A stretch of 64,000 nucleotides of DNA from Flavobacterium selenitireducens (GTDB lineage: Bacteria; Bacteroidota; Bacteroidia; Flavobacteriales; Flavobacteriaceae). The position numbers were made by a program, and so were the translations under genes. This document shows, one piece after another, positions 20,701-29,075 of the stretch (within the stretch, counting starts at the first letter, position 1; every line of letters starts with the position of its first letter). The notes beneath the pieces were generated by a model. That model did not search any database and was not told where the DNA came from. It was given only the letters and a program-made list of their open reading frames with translations. The stretch is from positions 1 to 64,000 of the forward strand of contig NZ_JAAVIY010000006.1 of the NCBI RefSeq assembly GCF_014748335.1, in the 5' to 3' direction.

Positions 20701-20797
20701 GCCAGACCTCGGTGGTACGCCAACGCGCTTTGGCGTTGATACGGGTGGATATCCGGTTCCGGCCGTTTACTCGCTTGGACTTAATGTGACATTCTAA
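17795..20797 (+). CDS. SusC/RagA-type TonB-dependent outer-membrane transporter
   Basis: A 1000-residue TonB-dependent receptor for glycan import. Signal peptide (cleaved near VAAQ, residue 21), a carboxypeptidase-regulatory-like domain (~22-100), the TonB-box/plug junction (LTEVVVIGYGT, ~103), plug domain (~110-225) with VRGANGVIIVTTKKG, and a C-terminal 22-strand barrel ending in VTF. It pairs with SusD 10 bases downstream. The pair should bind and import oligosaccharides released at the surface, powered by TonB. Neighbouring GH144 and GH3 enzymes suggest a beta-1,2-linked glucan. Confidence 0.95.
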   Translation: MRNFIFCLLAILSLPSWVAAQGITGKVVDEQQLPLPGVNVNVVGSTNATATDLDGNFTINANPGQQLEFTMIGFANQRAVAANGMSIVLKVSSTELTEVVVIGYGTARKRDLTGSIVKVSGREVADKPNANAVASLQGKVAGLNVVNSGTPGQQPDIRIRGTISRYKTQPLFVIDGIFNDNMDYVNPNDIESMEVLKDPSSLAIFGVRGANGVIIVTTKKGVLGKTTVNFNVSTGVKTITDRPSMTNGTQFRQLYDQQRQNEGLAPYAYYNLYNANTDWVDEIKADSPMITIYNLSISNATEKNKIYFGAGFHEEDGLIKYEKFKKFTFNINDELTISDRFKVGAGINGSDMRLPQMHNFVSSLNATPIVQPFNAAQNLYNQLPTDMGAAQIGNPVGNLEETRYTQIGRNTRFVGNAFAEVKLLDGLKFRAGYLADLSFNQSRGYTPIFDVYAAETDEVTPYAGRLLTSVTQAKSDYQQLQQELLLTYAKSFGKHDFTLLGGYTRNELRFSSVNGSVNQFVGGIPIPNNPRFWYLGVYPFGDPDSRISNSEEYDSGTASYLARVLYNYDGKYLLNASFRRDGSSDLRKWQNFWSVGAGWEITKESFMSNQKVFDYLKLKGSVGVLGNAFTPIRYPTYPGYTEGATAVVGNGPGDENQALVPSFVAAFENNPNLKWETVTSYEAGLEFATLNNRLTFEGAYYHKKTEDLLSYVNLGALPFFVNAGEVENKGWELAATWKDNIGDFTYSISGNFTTISNRVNSVVEDGFEIFENPAILKAGYPIGAFYGYQVEGIYQSYADILSSPPSSLGSYDVGDLKFRDRNGDGVLNADDRTVIGNPTPDFTYGVNVNLGYKGFSFSADLQGVYGNEIFRDWGNGSTFTQFNYRTDRLNAWNGAGTSNWEPRLNSASGYNTNNVSTYMIEDGSYARLRNLQLGYQFETRVLQKAYIQDLRIFVNAQNAVTWSKTSGFTPDLGGTPTRFGVDTGGYPVPAVYSLGLNVTF

Positions 20798-20807
20798 AAA
20801 GAAAATT

Positions 20808-22295
20808 ATGAAAAGAATAAAATATTTGAAATTGCCGGCCTTCGCATTGGCCTCCGTGGCCATAATGACCGGATGTAACGATGACGAATTCCTGGACAAG
20901 AAGCCGCAGGGATATGCCACTGTCGGCGAATACCCTGCCGGAGGATTGGAAGCACAGGCGTTCGGCCTTTACGGACGCCTTAGAACCGAAGCCGGCTTAA
21001 CGGACTGGACACGATACTGGTTCCAGAGCATTCGTTCGGATGATGCCGCCAAAGGGAGCACGCAAACCGATGCCGCCAATTTTGGGACGATCTTCGATTC
21101 CTATCAGTATTCCGCAGCCGAGAATTTTGCCGCGGGCAACTGGAATTCCCATTATCGCCTTATTTATGATTGCAACGATATTATTGTTACGGTAGATGAA
21201 ATGGAAGATCCGGATGACAACACCCTGGCAAATAAAGCGGAAGCGACCTGCATGCGGGCGTTTTCCTACTTTGACCTGAGGCGCGATTACGGGGAAGTTC
21301 CAATTGTTCTGAACCGGGTAACGACGCCGTCAGAAGGTATCGCGCCCAAAAGTACCGTGGCCGAGGTAGACGCTCAGATAATTGCCGACCTTCAGTTTGC
21401 GATCGAATACCTTCCGGTAAGCTGGCCCAACCAATTGGGGCGCGCAACAAAAGGATTCGCCCATACGCTTTTGGGAAAATTGTATCTCTATCAGCAAAAT
21501 TACGCCCAGTCGCTGGAGCAATTACAGATCGTTATGGGGATGGGCTATAGTTTGTACCCAAGCTATGCGGATTTGTTCCTGGGTGCAGGCGATAATTCTG
21601 CCGAGTCGATTTTTGAAATCCAGTTCTACAGAAGCCCGACCAACCAGAACTATTCCAATAACTATTGGGAATCACAAGGTGTGCGCGGAGCGGGAAGCTG
21701 GGATTTGGGCTGGGGATTCAATGTTCCTACTCAAGTTCTAGTGGACGCTTACGAAGCAGGCGATCCGCGCCGGGCAGCGACTATTTTGTTCTCAGGACAG
21801 AGTGATAACATGGTGCCGGCTCTCGTCGTTCCGGAGTCTCCACCGTTGGCGCAACCTTACTGGAATCGCAAAGCCTATACAAAAGCCATCGAACGGTCGC
21901 AATTCGGTGAAAATAAAAACCATTGGGCCAATATCAAGCTTTTCCGATATGCGGATGTCTTGCTAATGGCCGCCGAGGCCGCAAACGAGCAGGGCCAGAC
22001 GGGTGTGGCCGTGGGCTATATCAATGAAGTTCGCGCAAGGGCGAGAGGCGGAAACAACGCTGTATTGCCGGATATTATGTCATCAGACCAGTCGGTGGTT
22101 AGAACCGCAATCAAGCACGAACGCAGGATTGAATTCGCCATGGAGGGCGAACGTTTTTACGACCTGGTTCGTTGGGGAGATGCGCCTTCGGTTCTTGGAG
22201 GCTTGGGTTATCAGCCTAAAAACCGTTATTATCCGATCCCTCAAACGGCAATCGACCAATTTGGCGGCGTACTGGTACAAAATCCTGACTATTGA
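20808..22295 (+). CDS. SusD/RagB-type glycan-binding lipoprotein
   Basis: A 495-residue surface lipoprotein with Cys23 in the lipobox (IMTGC), followed by NDDEFLDKKP, a typical SusD opening. The TPR-like helical fold covers the length, with the C-terminal IEFAMEGERFYDLVRWG signature of SusD proteins at ~440. It acts as the lid of the SusC transporter and binds the glycan. Co-transcribed with susC and with the LamG lipoprotein 20 bases downstream. Confidence 0.95.
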   Translation: MKRIKYLKLPAFALASVAIMTGCNDDEFLDKKPQGYATVGEYPAGGLEAQAFGLYGRLRTEAGLTDWTRYWFQSIRSDDAAKGSTQTDAANFGTIFDSYQYSAAENFAAGNWNSHYRLIYDCNDIIVTVDEMEDPDDNTLANKAEATCMRAFSYFDLRRDYGEVPIVLNRVTTPSEGIAPKSTVAEVDAQIIADLQFAIEYLPVSWPNQLGRATKGFAHTLLGKLYLYQQNYAQSLEQLQIVMGMGYSLYPSYADLFLGAGDNSAESIFEIQFYRSPTNQNYSNNYWESQGVRGAGSWDLGWGFNVPTQVLVDAYEAGDPRRAATILFSGQSDNMVPALVVPESPPLAQPYWNRKAYTKAIERSQFGENKNHWANIKLFRYADVLLMAAEAANEQGQTGVAVGYINEVRARARGGNNAVLPDIMSSDQSVVRTAIKHERRIEFAMEGERFYDLVRWGDAPSVLGGLGYQPKNRYYPIPQTAIDQFGGVLVQNPDY

Positions 22296-22315
22296 TAACA
22301 ATAAAATTCGCAATT

Positions 22316-23179
22316 ATGAAAAATATGAGAATGTCAATCGCCCGTATGGGATTGATGATGGGAGCCTTCGCGGCTTTGGTGGGCTGTCAGGATATGGACA
22401 GGCCCGAACTCGGGAATTACCCTGTGGATGAAAATCCGGTGGGCGGCCCGTTAAAATTTTACGTGCCTTTTGATATGGATAGTGAAGATCCGCTGATGAT
22501 TGCAGTAGATCAAATTCGCGCAAAATTCCCGACTGAGAACAATTTCACGACGACAGCAGGCGTGACCGAAAACGGCGTTCAGGGTGTCGCGGACGCCATG
22601 ATCAATTATTCCAAACCCAATGATTGGGCTGCAACGGCAGATAGCTTTACCGTCGCATTTTGGGAAAAACACGACGGACAAACCAGAAACGGAGCCAATC
22701 CGGGAGCCGAGCACATCTTCAGTATTCCTTCCTCGAACGGCCACTGGTCCGGAGGGACGATGATGTTATTGTTCGACGCGTATGGCGGTTCGGCAACGGC
22801 CGCAGCGGTAAAGTTCGTGATGGTAGATGCCGATATGGCCGACACCTGGATGACGTGGGAAAATGCAGATTCTATCGAAGGGCTTTTGGATAATCAATGG
22901 CATCACTTTGCTTTTTCGTATGACGCGTCTACTTCGACGATGACGCTATATATCGACGGAGCTGTCCATGGAACCAAGACATGGGGAACTCACGGAGGCG
23001 TCAACCTCGACGATTCGAAAGTGACAGGCTTCCGCATCGGTCACGGCCCTCAGGCGCAAAATGGAGCGGGAGACAACTGGCTCTCTTCCAGTTGGAAAGG
23101 CTCGCTTGACCAATTCCGACTTTACAGCACGGCGCTCACCGCCGCCGAAGTTCAGGACTTGTTCGCCAACCAGCAATAA
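22316..23179 (+). CDS. LamG-domain lipoprotein, likely surface glycan-binding protein
   Basis: A 287-residue lipoprotein with Cys24 in LVGC and a laminin-G/concanavalin-like domain from ~80 to the end (NQWHHFAFSYDASTSTMTLYIDGA, RIGHGPQ, WKGSLDQFRLYSTALTAAEV). Such proteins in the SusE position usually bind the target polysaccharide. No catalytic residues are recognised. The open frame reaches upstream to a TTG overlapping the susD stop; the ATG at 22316, which opens the signal peptide, is the better start. A strong hairpin follows, so this gene closes the SusCD transcript at least in part. Confidence 0.8.
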   Translation: MKNMRMSIARMGLMMGAFAALVGCQDMDRPELGNYPVDENPVGGPLKFYVPFDMDSEDPLMIAVDQIRAKFPTENNFTTTAGVTENGVQGVADAMINYSKPNDWAATADSFTVAFWEKHDGQTRNGANPGAEHIFSIPSSNGHWSGGTMMLLFDAYGGSATAAAVKFVMVDADMADTWMTWENADSIEGLLDNQWHHFAFSYDASTSTMTLYIDGAVHGTKTWGTHGGVNLDDSKVTGFRIGHGPQAQNGAGDNWLSSSWKGSLDQFRLYSTALTAAEVQDLFANQQ

Positions 23180-23189
23180 TTCAGAGTAA

Positions 23190-23232
23190 ATGCCTGTCAC
23201 GACATTCGACGGTCGCGACAGGCATATTTTTA
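23190..23232 (+). terminator. Terminator between the SusCD unit and the glucanase genes
   Basis: Stem atgcctgtc (23190-23198) / gacaggcat (23217-23225) followed by a T-rich tract, 11 bases after the LamG stop and just before the glucanase start. It probably lowers read-through from the highly expressed susCD genes into the enzyme genes. Confidence 0.7.
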
Positions 23233-23237
23233 AAATC

Positions 23238-24602
23238 ATGCCCATGAAACCCTACAAGAGCCTACTATTTTTATTGCCGCTGCTGTTCCTTTTGAATTGC
23301 AGCAACGAAAGTGATCCTGCCGAAGACCCAGGTTCTGGACTCACTGATGCCCAGTTGCTTGATAAAGTACAAAAAGACGCCATGTTCTATTTTTGGGACC
23401 TGGCACATCCGAACGCTAAATTGGCTCGCGAGCGCTATCACATAGACGATCCGTCGAATGACCAGCATATCGTCACTACGGGAGGTTCCGGATTTGGCCT
23501 TATGACACTTTTAGTAGGGATTGAAAGGGGATTTGTCCCGAGGACGGAAGCTGTAAATAGACTGTCCACTGCGTTAAACTTTCTCGAAAACGCCGATCGT
23601 TTCCACGGCGCCTGGCCACATTGGCTAAATGGAAACAGCGGGAATGTGATCCCATTTGGAACCGTCGACAATGGCGGTGATCTGGTCGAGACCGCATTTT
23701 TATGTCAAGGATTGATATGTATACGCGAATATTTTAAAGACGGCTCACAACAGGAACAGGCACTCGCCCAAAAAGCGGACGCGCTCTGGAAAGGTGTCGA
23801 CTGGAATTGGTACACCAAAGGTGAAGACGCCCTTTATTGGCATTGGTCGCCAACTTACGGATGGCAGCTTAACTTTAAGCTCGAAGGCTACAATGAATGC
23901 CTGATAACCTACGTGATGGCAGCGGCGTCGCCAACGCATCCGATACCGTCGACGGCTTATCATACCGCATGGGCGCGAAACGGAAACATCGTTCATGGAG
24001 GAAGTCAATTCGGCATTCCGGTCATATTCAACCACAACGGCGCGACAGGCAATGTAGGCCCCTTGTTTTGGGCGCAATACTCCCATTTGGGACTGGATCC
24101 GGACGGGCTTACCGATCAATACGCCAACTATTGGGATCTGAACAAAAACCACGCGAAAATCGTGTATGAGCATTGCAGGCAGAACCCGAATAACTTCAAT
24201 GGGTATTCCGATAAATGTTGGGGACTTACCGCAAGCTATTCGCGAAACAACGATGGCACGACCGGTTACTCCGCACACATGCCTACTAACGACAGAGGCG
24301 TGATATCGCCAACCGCCGCACTTTCATCATTTCCGTACACACCGGTTGAGTCGATGAAATTCCTGCGCTATCTCTACCAGGAAAAAGCCAGTACGCTCGT
24401 GGGACTTTGCGGGCCTTACGACGCTTTTTCCCCTCACCATAATTGGGTTACGCAACGGTATCTCGCCATAGACCAGGGAACCATTGTCCCAATGATCGAA
24501 AACCACCGCACCGGATTGCTGTGGAATCTTTTCATGAATGCACCTGAAATCAGACAGGGACTTCAAAACCTTGGGTTTCACTCCACCAAATACGGAATTT
24601 GA
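23238..24602 (+). CDS. GH144-like endo-beta-1,2-glucanase lipoprotein (first copy)
   Basis: A 454-residue lipoprotein (Cys in LLNCS, ~residue 19) of the glucoamylase-like family PF10091, which contains the GH144 endo-beta-1,2-glucanases. Family landmarks: GGSGFGLM, RFHGAWPHWLNG, DNGGDLVETAFLCQG, YWHWSP, EGYNE, YWGLTASYS, SPTAALSS and the C-terminal NHRTGLLWNLFMNAPEIR. The fold is an (alpha/alpha)6 barrel. It should cut beta-1,2-glucan (or a related beta-glucan) at the surface or in the periplasm into sophoro-oligosaccharides. Start: ATG 23238 or the next ATG at 23244; the longer frame runs into the terminator hairpin. A paralogue follows two bases after the stop. Confidence 0.85.
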   Translation: MPMKPYKSLLFLLPLLFLLNCSNESDPAEDPGSGLTDAQLLDKVQKDAMFYFWDLAHPNAKLARERYHIDDPSNDQHIVTTGGSGFGLMTLLVGIERGFVPRTEAVNRLSTALNFLENADRFHGAWPHWLNGNSGNVIPFGTVDNGGDLVETAFLCQGLICIREYFKDGSQQEQALAQKADALWKGVDWNWYTKGEDALYWHWSPTYGWQLNFKLEGYNECLITYVMAAASPTHPIPSTAYHTAWARNGNIVHGGSQFGIPVIFNHNGATGNVGPLFWAQYSHLGLDPDGLTDQYANYWDLNKNHAKIVYEHCRQNPNNFNGYSDKCWGLTASYSRNNDGTTGYSAHMPTNDRGVISPTAALSSFPYTPVESMKFLRYLYQEKASTLVGLCGPYDAFSPHHNWVTQRYLAIDQGTIVPMIENHRTGLLWNLFMNAPEIRQGLQNLGFHSTKYGI

Positions 24603-24604
24603 TC

Positions 24605-25996
24605 ATGAAATATCTCAGCCTGTTTCTTGTAGCGTTGTTGAGTTGTTGCTCGGGAAAATCCCAGACGGCGCAAATTGAGGAGTCGGACGGCAAAAGTGAA
24701 AAGCTTACCGATGCCCAGCTCGTCGACCTCGTTGAAAAGCAAACGTTCAACTACTTTTGGGAGTTTGCCGAACCCAATTCGGGACTTGCGCGCGAACGCT
24801 ATTTTTCAGACGGTTATTATCCGGAAGATGACGCCCACGTAATCGCAACCGGCGGCTCCGGTTTTGGATTGATGGCTATCCTTGCCGGAATCAACCAAAA
24901 CTATGTGACCCGTGAGGAAGCCGTAACCCGATTGGAGAAAATTGCCGATTTTCTCGCCAAAGCCGAACGTTTTCACGGTGCCTGGCCGCATTGGATCAAC
25001 GGGAAAAACGGCAAGGTCGTTCCGTTTGGGCTCAAGGATAACGGAGGCGACCTCGTCGAAACGGCGTTTTTGTGTGAAGGCATCATTTGCGTCCGGGAAT
25101 TTTTCAAATCAGGGACCGAGCGCGAAAAGGCGTTGGCGTCGAAATACGACGCGCTTTGGAAAGGCGTCGAGTGGAACTGGTACACGAACAACGAACAGAA
25201 ACTCTATTGGCATTGGTCGCCCCAGTACAATTGGGAAATGAACTTTCCGCTGGAAGGCTATAACGAGACAATGATCACCTACGTCATGGCGGCCTCATCT
25301 CCCGACCACGCGATCGATCCGTCGGTTTATCACGACTGCTGGGCGCGCAAAGGTAAAATCACAAGCAAAAAAGAGAAATATGGATTGCCGTTGTTGTTGA
25401 AGCACAACGGAGCCGAGGCGTTTGGAGGGCCCTTGTTCTGGGCGCATTATTCCTTCGTCGGTCTCGATCCGAACCAACTTTCGGACAAATACGCCAACTA
25501 TTGGGATCTCAATTACAACCAGACGAAGATCAATTACGAGTATTGTGTCCGGAATCCTAAAAAATACAAATGTTACGGCCCGGATTATTGGGGACTGACC
25601 GCTTCCTATTCGATCAATGCCGAGGGAACCATCGGATACGATTCCCAAAAACGCGTCGGCTACAACGCCCATATGCCAAGCAACGATCACGGCATCGTTT
25701 CGCCTACGGCTGCTGTGAGTTCGATCGTGTACATGCCGAAGGAATCGATTGCCGCCATGCGTAATTTCTATGAAAACCACAATGCGACCGCATGGGGCGA
25801 TGCCGGCTTCTACGATGCGATCAGCTGCCAGTACAAAGCCTCATCCAGGCAATACCTGGCAATCGACCAAGGCCCGATGGTCGCCATGATAGAAAATTAC
25901 CGTTCCGGCTTGCTTTGGAAGCTTTTTATGAATGCACCCGAAGTTCAAACGGGACTCAAAAAGCTCGGATTCCATTCGGGCAAATACAAATTTTAA
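24605..25996 (+). CDS. GH144-like endo-beta-1,2-glucanase lipoprotein (second copy)
   Basis: A 463-residue paralogue of the preceding enzyme with the same landmarks (GGSGFGLM, RFHGAWPHWING, DNGGDLVETAFL, EGYNE, YWGLTASYS, SPTAAVSS, LLWKLFMNAPEV). Its signal is also lipoprotein-type (ALLSCCSG). It begins two bases after the upstream stop, so the pair is co-transcribed and translationally coupled. Two copies may divide work between surface and periplasm or between chain lengths. The open frame starts at TTG 24599; the ATG at 24605 is the real start. Confidence 0.85.
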   Translation: MKYLSLFLVALLSCCSGKSQTAQIEESDGKSEKLTDAQLVDLVEKQTFNYFWEFAEPNSGLARERYFSDGYYPEDDAHVIATGGSGFGLMAILAGINQNYVTREEAVTRLEKIADFLAKAERFHGAWPHWINGKNGKVVPFGLKDNGGDLVETAFLCEGIICVREFFKSGTEREKALASKYDALWKGVEWNWYTNNEQKLYWHWSPQYNWEMNFPLEGYNETMITYVMAASSPDHAIDPSVYHDCWARKGKITSKKEKYGLPLLLKHNGAEAFGGPLFWAHYSFVGLDPNQLSDKYANYWDLNYNQTKINYEYCVRNPKKYKCYGPDYWGLTASYSINAEGTIGYDSQKRVGYNAHMPSNDHGIVSPTAAVSSIVYMPKESIAAMRNFYENHNATAWGDAGFYDAISCQYKASSRQYLAIDQGPMVAMIENYRSGLLWKLFMNAPEVQTGLKKLGFHSGKYKF

Positions 25997-26150
25997 AAGC
26001 CGACCCGAGCGAATCAACGACTGTTCGTGTAAAATGAATTTTCCATGAGCGAACGGATCGTCGCGCAGCAGAGGTAATGGCTTGGGTTAGTTACATTGAT
26101 TTTACTGTTTCCCGGTTCTTCCCATTCGCGGGAGGAACCTCGGAAACGGT

Positions 26151-26181
26151 TTGCAATAACCCGGCTTTCCACATACTTTTA
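26151..26181 (+). promoter_or_regulatory. Promoter of the GH3 gene
   Basis: TTG (26151-26153), 20-base spacer, TACTTTTA (26174-26181), one mismatch to TAnnTTTG, 24 bases before the ATG. The GH3 gene can thus be expressed apart from the glucanases. Confidence 0.5.
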
Positions 26182-26205
26182 CGCTTAAATCAAAAAAAGA
26201 CAAAC

Positions 26206-28503
26206 ATGAAGAAACAACTGATCGCATTATCGCTTTTGGTCGCACTCGGCGGATATGCCCAGAAGAAGAAAGCGACGAAAACGACGTTGAAGCCCAAATC
26301 CGAATTCGTAACTGACCTCATGTCAAAAATGACGCTTGATGAAAAGATCGGACAACTGAATTTACCGACTTCCGGCGACATCACAACCGGCCAGTCCAGC
26401 AGTTGGGACATTGCGAAAAAAATCGAGGAAGGAAAGGTCGGCGGCCTGTTCAACATCAAGACCGTCGCCAAGATACGCGACGTCCAAAAGATCGCAGTCG
26501 AAAAAAGCCGCCTCAAAATTCCGATGATTTTCGGGATGGACGTCATCCACGGGTACGAAACCGTCTTTCCGATCCCGCTCGGGCTTTCGTGCAGCTGGGA
26601 TTTGAAGGCCATCGAACAAAGCGCGAGAATTGCGGCTCAGGAAGCAACGGCCGACGGCATCAACTGGACGTTCTCGCCAATGGTCGACATCAGCCGCGAT
26701 GCGCGTTGGGGCCGTTTTTCGGAAGGCTCTGGAGAGGATCCGTTTCTCGGAAGCCGCATAGCCGAAGCCATGGTGCGCGGTTACCAGGGCAAGGATTATT
26801 CGGGCAACAATAGCCTGATGGCCTGTGTAAAACATTTCGCTTTGTACGGAGCTGCCGAAGCCGGTCGCGACTACAACACGACCGATATGAGCCGCATCAG
26901 GATGTATAACGAATATTTTCCTCCGTATAAAGCCGCGGTTGACGCCGGCGCCGGTTCGGTAATGGTTTCGTTCAATGAAATCGACGGGATTCCCGCCACA
27001 GGGAACAAATGGTTGCTGACCGACGTATTGCGCAAACAATGGGGCTTCAAAGGTTTCGTCGTAACCGACTTTACCGGAATCCCCGAAATGATCGAACACG
27101 GAATGGGCGATTTGCAGACGGTTTCCGCATTGGCGCTCAAAGCCGGAGTCGAAATGGACATGGTGGGCGAAGGTTTCCTGGGAACATTGAAAAAGTCGCT
27201 GGACGAAGGAAAAGTCACAATGGCCGAGATCGACAACGCCTGCCGATTGATCCTCGAGGCAAAATACGATTTGGGACTGTTCCACGACCCATACAAATAT
27301 TGCGACGTGAACCGCGCCAAAACCGAGATATTCACCAAAACCAACCGCGACATCGCACGCAGGATCGCCTCGGAATCTATGGTGTTGCTCAAAAACGACA
27401 AACAAACCTTGCCGTTGAAGAAATCGGGTACGATTGCCCTTATCGGTCCGTTGGCCGACGCCAAAGAAAACATGGGCGGCACCTGGAGTGTTGCGGGTCG
27501 TCTCGCCGACAATATTTCACTGCTCGCCGGAATGAAATCCGTGGCAGGCAATGGTGCTAAGATCGTGTACGCCAAAGGAAGCAACCTTGACTATGACGCA
27601 AAATTCGAGGAGAACGCGACGATGTTCGGCAAAACCTTGCACCGCGACAACCGTTCGCACGAGGAATTGCTCAAAGAAGCCCTTGCGGTCGCCAACCAGG
27701 CCGACGTCATCGTGGCGGCGATTGGGGAATCGGCTGAGTTGAGCGGTGAAAGTTCAAGCCGCACGAGCATCGAAATTCCGCAGGCGCAGAAAGACTTGCT
27801 CGAGGCGTTGGTAAAGACCGGCAAACCCGTAGTGGTCGTTTTGTTCAATGGCCGCCCGTTGGCGTTGGTCGATGAGGAAAAATCGGCGACGGCCATACTC
27901 GACGTATGGTTTTCAGGTTCGGAATCAGGTTACGCGATCGCCGACGTTTTGTTCGGAGCCGTGAATCCGTCAGGCAAACTGACTTCGACGTTCCCAAGGA
28001 GCATTGGTCAGATACCGATTTTCTACAACGCGAAAAACACAGGTCGTCCGATTGCCAACAAAGAAGGCAAGTTCGAGAAATTCCGGTCCAATTACATCGA
28101 CGAACGCAACGAGCCGTTATTCCCATTCGGATTCGGTTTGAGCTACACGAAATTCGCTTACTCGAACCTGAAAATTTCATCTGCGAAAGCGGGGATGAAC
28201 GACAAATTCAGCATTTCGGTCGAAGTTGCCAATACCGGCAGTTTCGACGGAGCCGAAGTCGTGCAGTTGTATATGCGTGACCTCGTCGGATCGGTGACGC
28301 GCCCGGTGCGCGAACTCAAAGGTTTCGAGAAAATTTTCCTCAAAAAAGGGGAGAAGAAGACTGTGACATTCAATCTGTCGGCCGAAGACCTGAAGTTTTA
28401 TAATTCCGATTTGAACTTCGTGGCCGAGCCCGGAGCGTTCGAATTCTACGTCGGGACCAATTCCAATGCCGACATGAAAGTAAATTTCGAGCTGACGAAA
28501 TAA
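26206..28503 (+). CDS. Periplasmic beta-glucosidase, glycoside hydrolase family 3
   Basis: A 765-residue BglX-like enzyme that removes terminal beta-linked glucose from short oligosaccharides. Signal peptide to about residue 18 (GGYAQ), GH3 N-terminal TIM barrel (~40-370) with DARWGRFSEGSGEDPFL and the nucleophile Asp288 in GFVVTDFTG, GH3 C-terminal domain (~400-620), and a fibronectin III-like domain (~680-750). The product of the upstream GH144 enzymes, sophoro-oligosaccharides, would be a natural substrate. The open frame extends 43 codons upstream, but the ATG at 26206 begins the signal peptide and sits behind a good promoter. Confidence 0.93.
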   Translation: MKKQLIALSLLVALGGYAQKKKATKTTLKPKSEFVTDLMSKMTLDEKIGQLNLPTSGDITTGQSSSWDIAKKIEEGKVGGLFNIKTVAKIRDVQKIAVEKSRLKIPMIFGMDVIHGYETVFPIPLGLSCSWDLKAIEQSARIAAQEATADGINWTFSPMVDISRDARWGRFSEGSGEDPFLGSRIAEAMVRGYQGKDYSGNNSLMACVKHFALYGAAEAGRDYNTTDMSRIRMYNEYFPPYKAAVDAGAGSVMVSFNEIDGIPATGNKWLLTDVLRKQWGFKGFVVTDFTGIPEMIEHGMGDLQTVSALALKAGVEMDMVGEGFLGTLKKSLDEGKVTMAEIDNACRLILEAKYDLGLFHDPYKYCDVNRAKTEIFTKTNRDIARRIASESMVLLKNDKQTLPLKKSGTIALIGPLADAKENMGGTWSVAGRLADNISLLAGMKSVAGNGAKIVYAKGSNLDYDAKFEENATMFGKTLHRDNRSHEELLKEALAVANQADVIVAAIGESAELSGESSSRTSIEIPQAQKDLLEALVKTGKPVVVVLFNGRPLALVDEEKSATAILDVWFSGSESGYAIADVLFGAVNPSGKLTSTFPRSIGQIPIFYNAKNTGRPIANKEGKFEKFRSNYIDERNEPLFPFGFGLSYTKFAYSNLKISSAKAGMNDKFSISVEVANTGSFDGAEVVQLYMRDLVGSVTRPVRELKGFEKIFLKKGEKKTVTFNLSAEDLKFYNSDLNFVAEPGAFEFYVGTNSNADMKVNFELTK

Positions 28504-28524
28504 CATACACAAAAATTTAAATCC

Positions 28525-28590
28525 TAAGGGAGTTAAGAACGTCAAGAATTCTCGCGAACGGCTTGACTGGCTTAACTCCCTTATCTTTTA
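28525..28590 (+). terminator. Long terminator hairpin after the GH3 gene
   Basis: A 13-bp outer stem (taagggagttaag 28525-28537 / cttaactccctta 28571-28583) encloses an inner stem gtcaag (28541-28546) / cttgac (28562-28567) and is followed by a T-rich tract. Beyond it, 28591-28743 shows no gene. Confidence 0.75.
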
Positions 28591-28743
28591 AAATTGCCAT
28601 ATGAAAATTTTGATTTTGCCAAAATGCCTTTGCTTTCTAGGTTTTTCTGGTAACCTGACCTGCCGTCATTTTCGTCGGAGGAAGTTTCACGGCCGATCTC
28701 AAAGCCGGTTTTGAAATGAGAAAGTGTTTCCCGTAGATTGCCC

Positions 28744-28884
28744 AGCCCCGATGGCAGCGGACAGCCTTTTGATAAAAAAGACCTGGTTTGCGGTTGAGGC
28801 GAGGCGACCACAGGAAGCCCGCGCCTCAGCCGTAGCAAACCGGGATTTTTTGAGGAAGCTGTGAGCGAACAGCGGGAAATAGCT
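28744..28884 (+). repeat. Flavobacterial ~142-nt structured element, copy 2
   Basis: Left arm AGCCCCGATGGCAGCGG..CTTTT, right arm TTTT..GAGCGAACAGCGGGAAATAGCT. A strong central hairpin joins them: ggtttgc / gcaaacc flanked inside by ggttgaggcg / cgcctcagcc. The same layout and length recur at 47891-48033 and 54856-54998 in the other orientation, and partly at 1-50. It fills the space between the GH3 terminator and the transporter gene. It may be a structured RNA such as the flavo-1 family; that link is inferred. Confidence 0.6.
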
Positions 28885-29075
28885 GCAAACAACAAGCGAA
28901 ATCGTTGTAAAACGCTTCCTGAAATCGATTTCGTTGATAACTTGACCTATCGTATATTGTGGGATAAGCATTTATAAAAGATATTTATAAAATTTTCGGC
29001 GCCAAATTGGGAAACCGTTAAAAAAGCGCCGGGAAATTTGCCAACAACAAACCATTAACCCTTAATCCAAATTGA

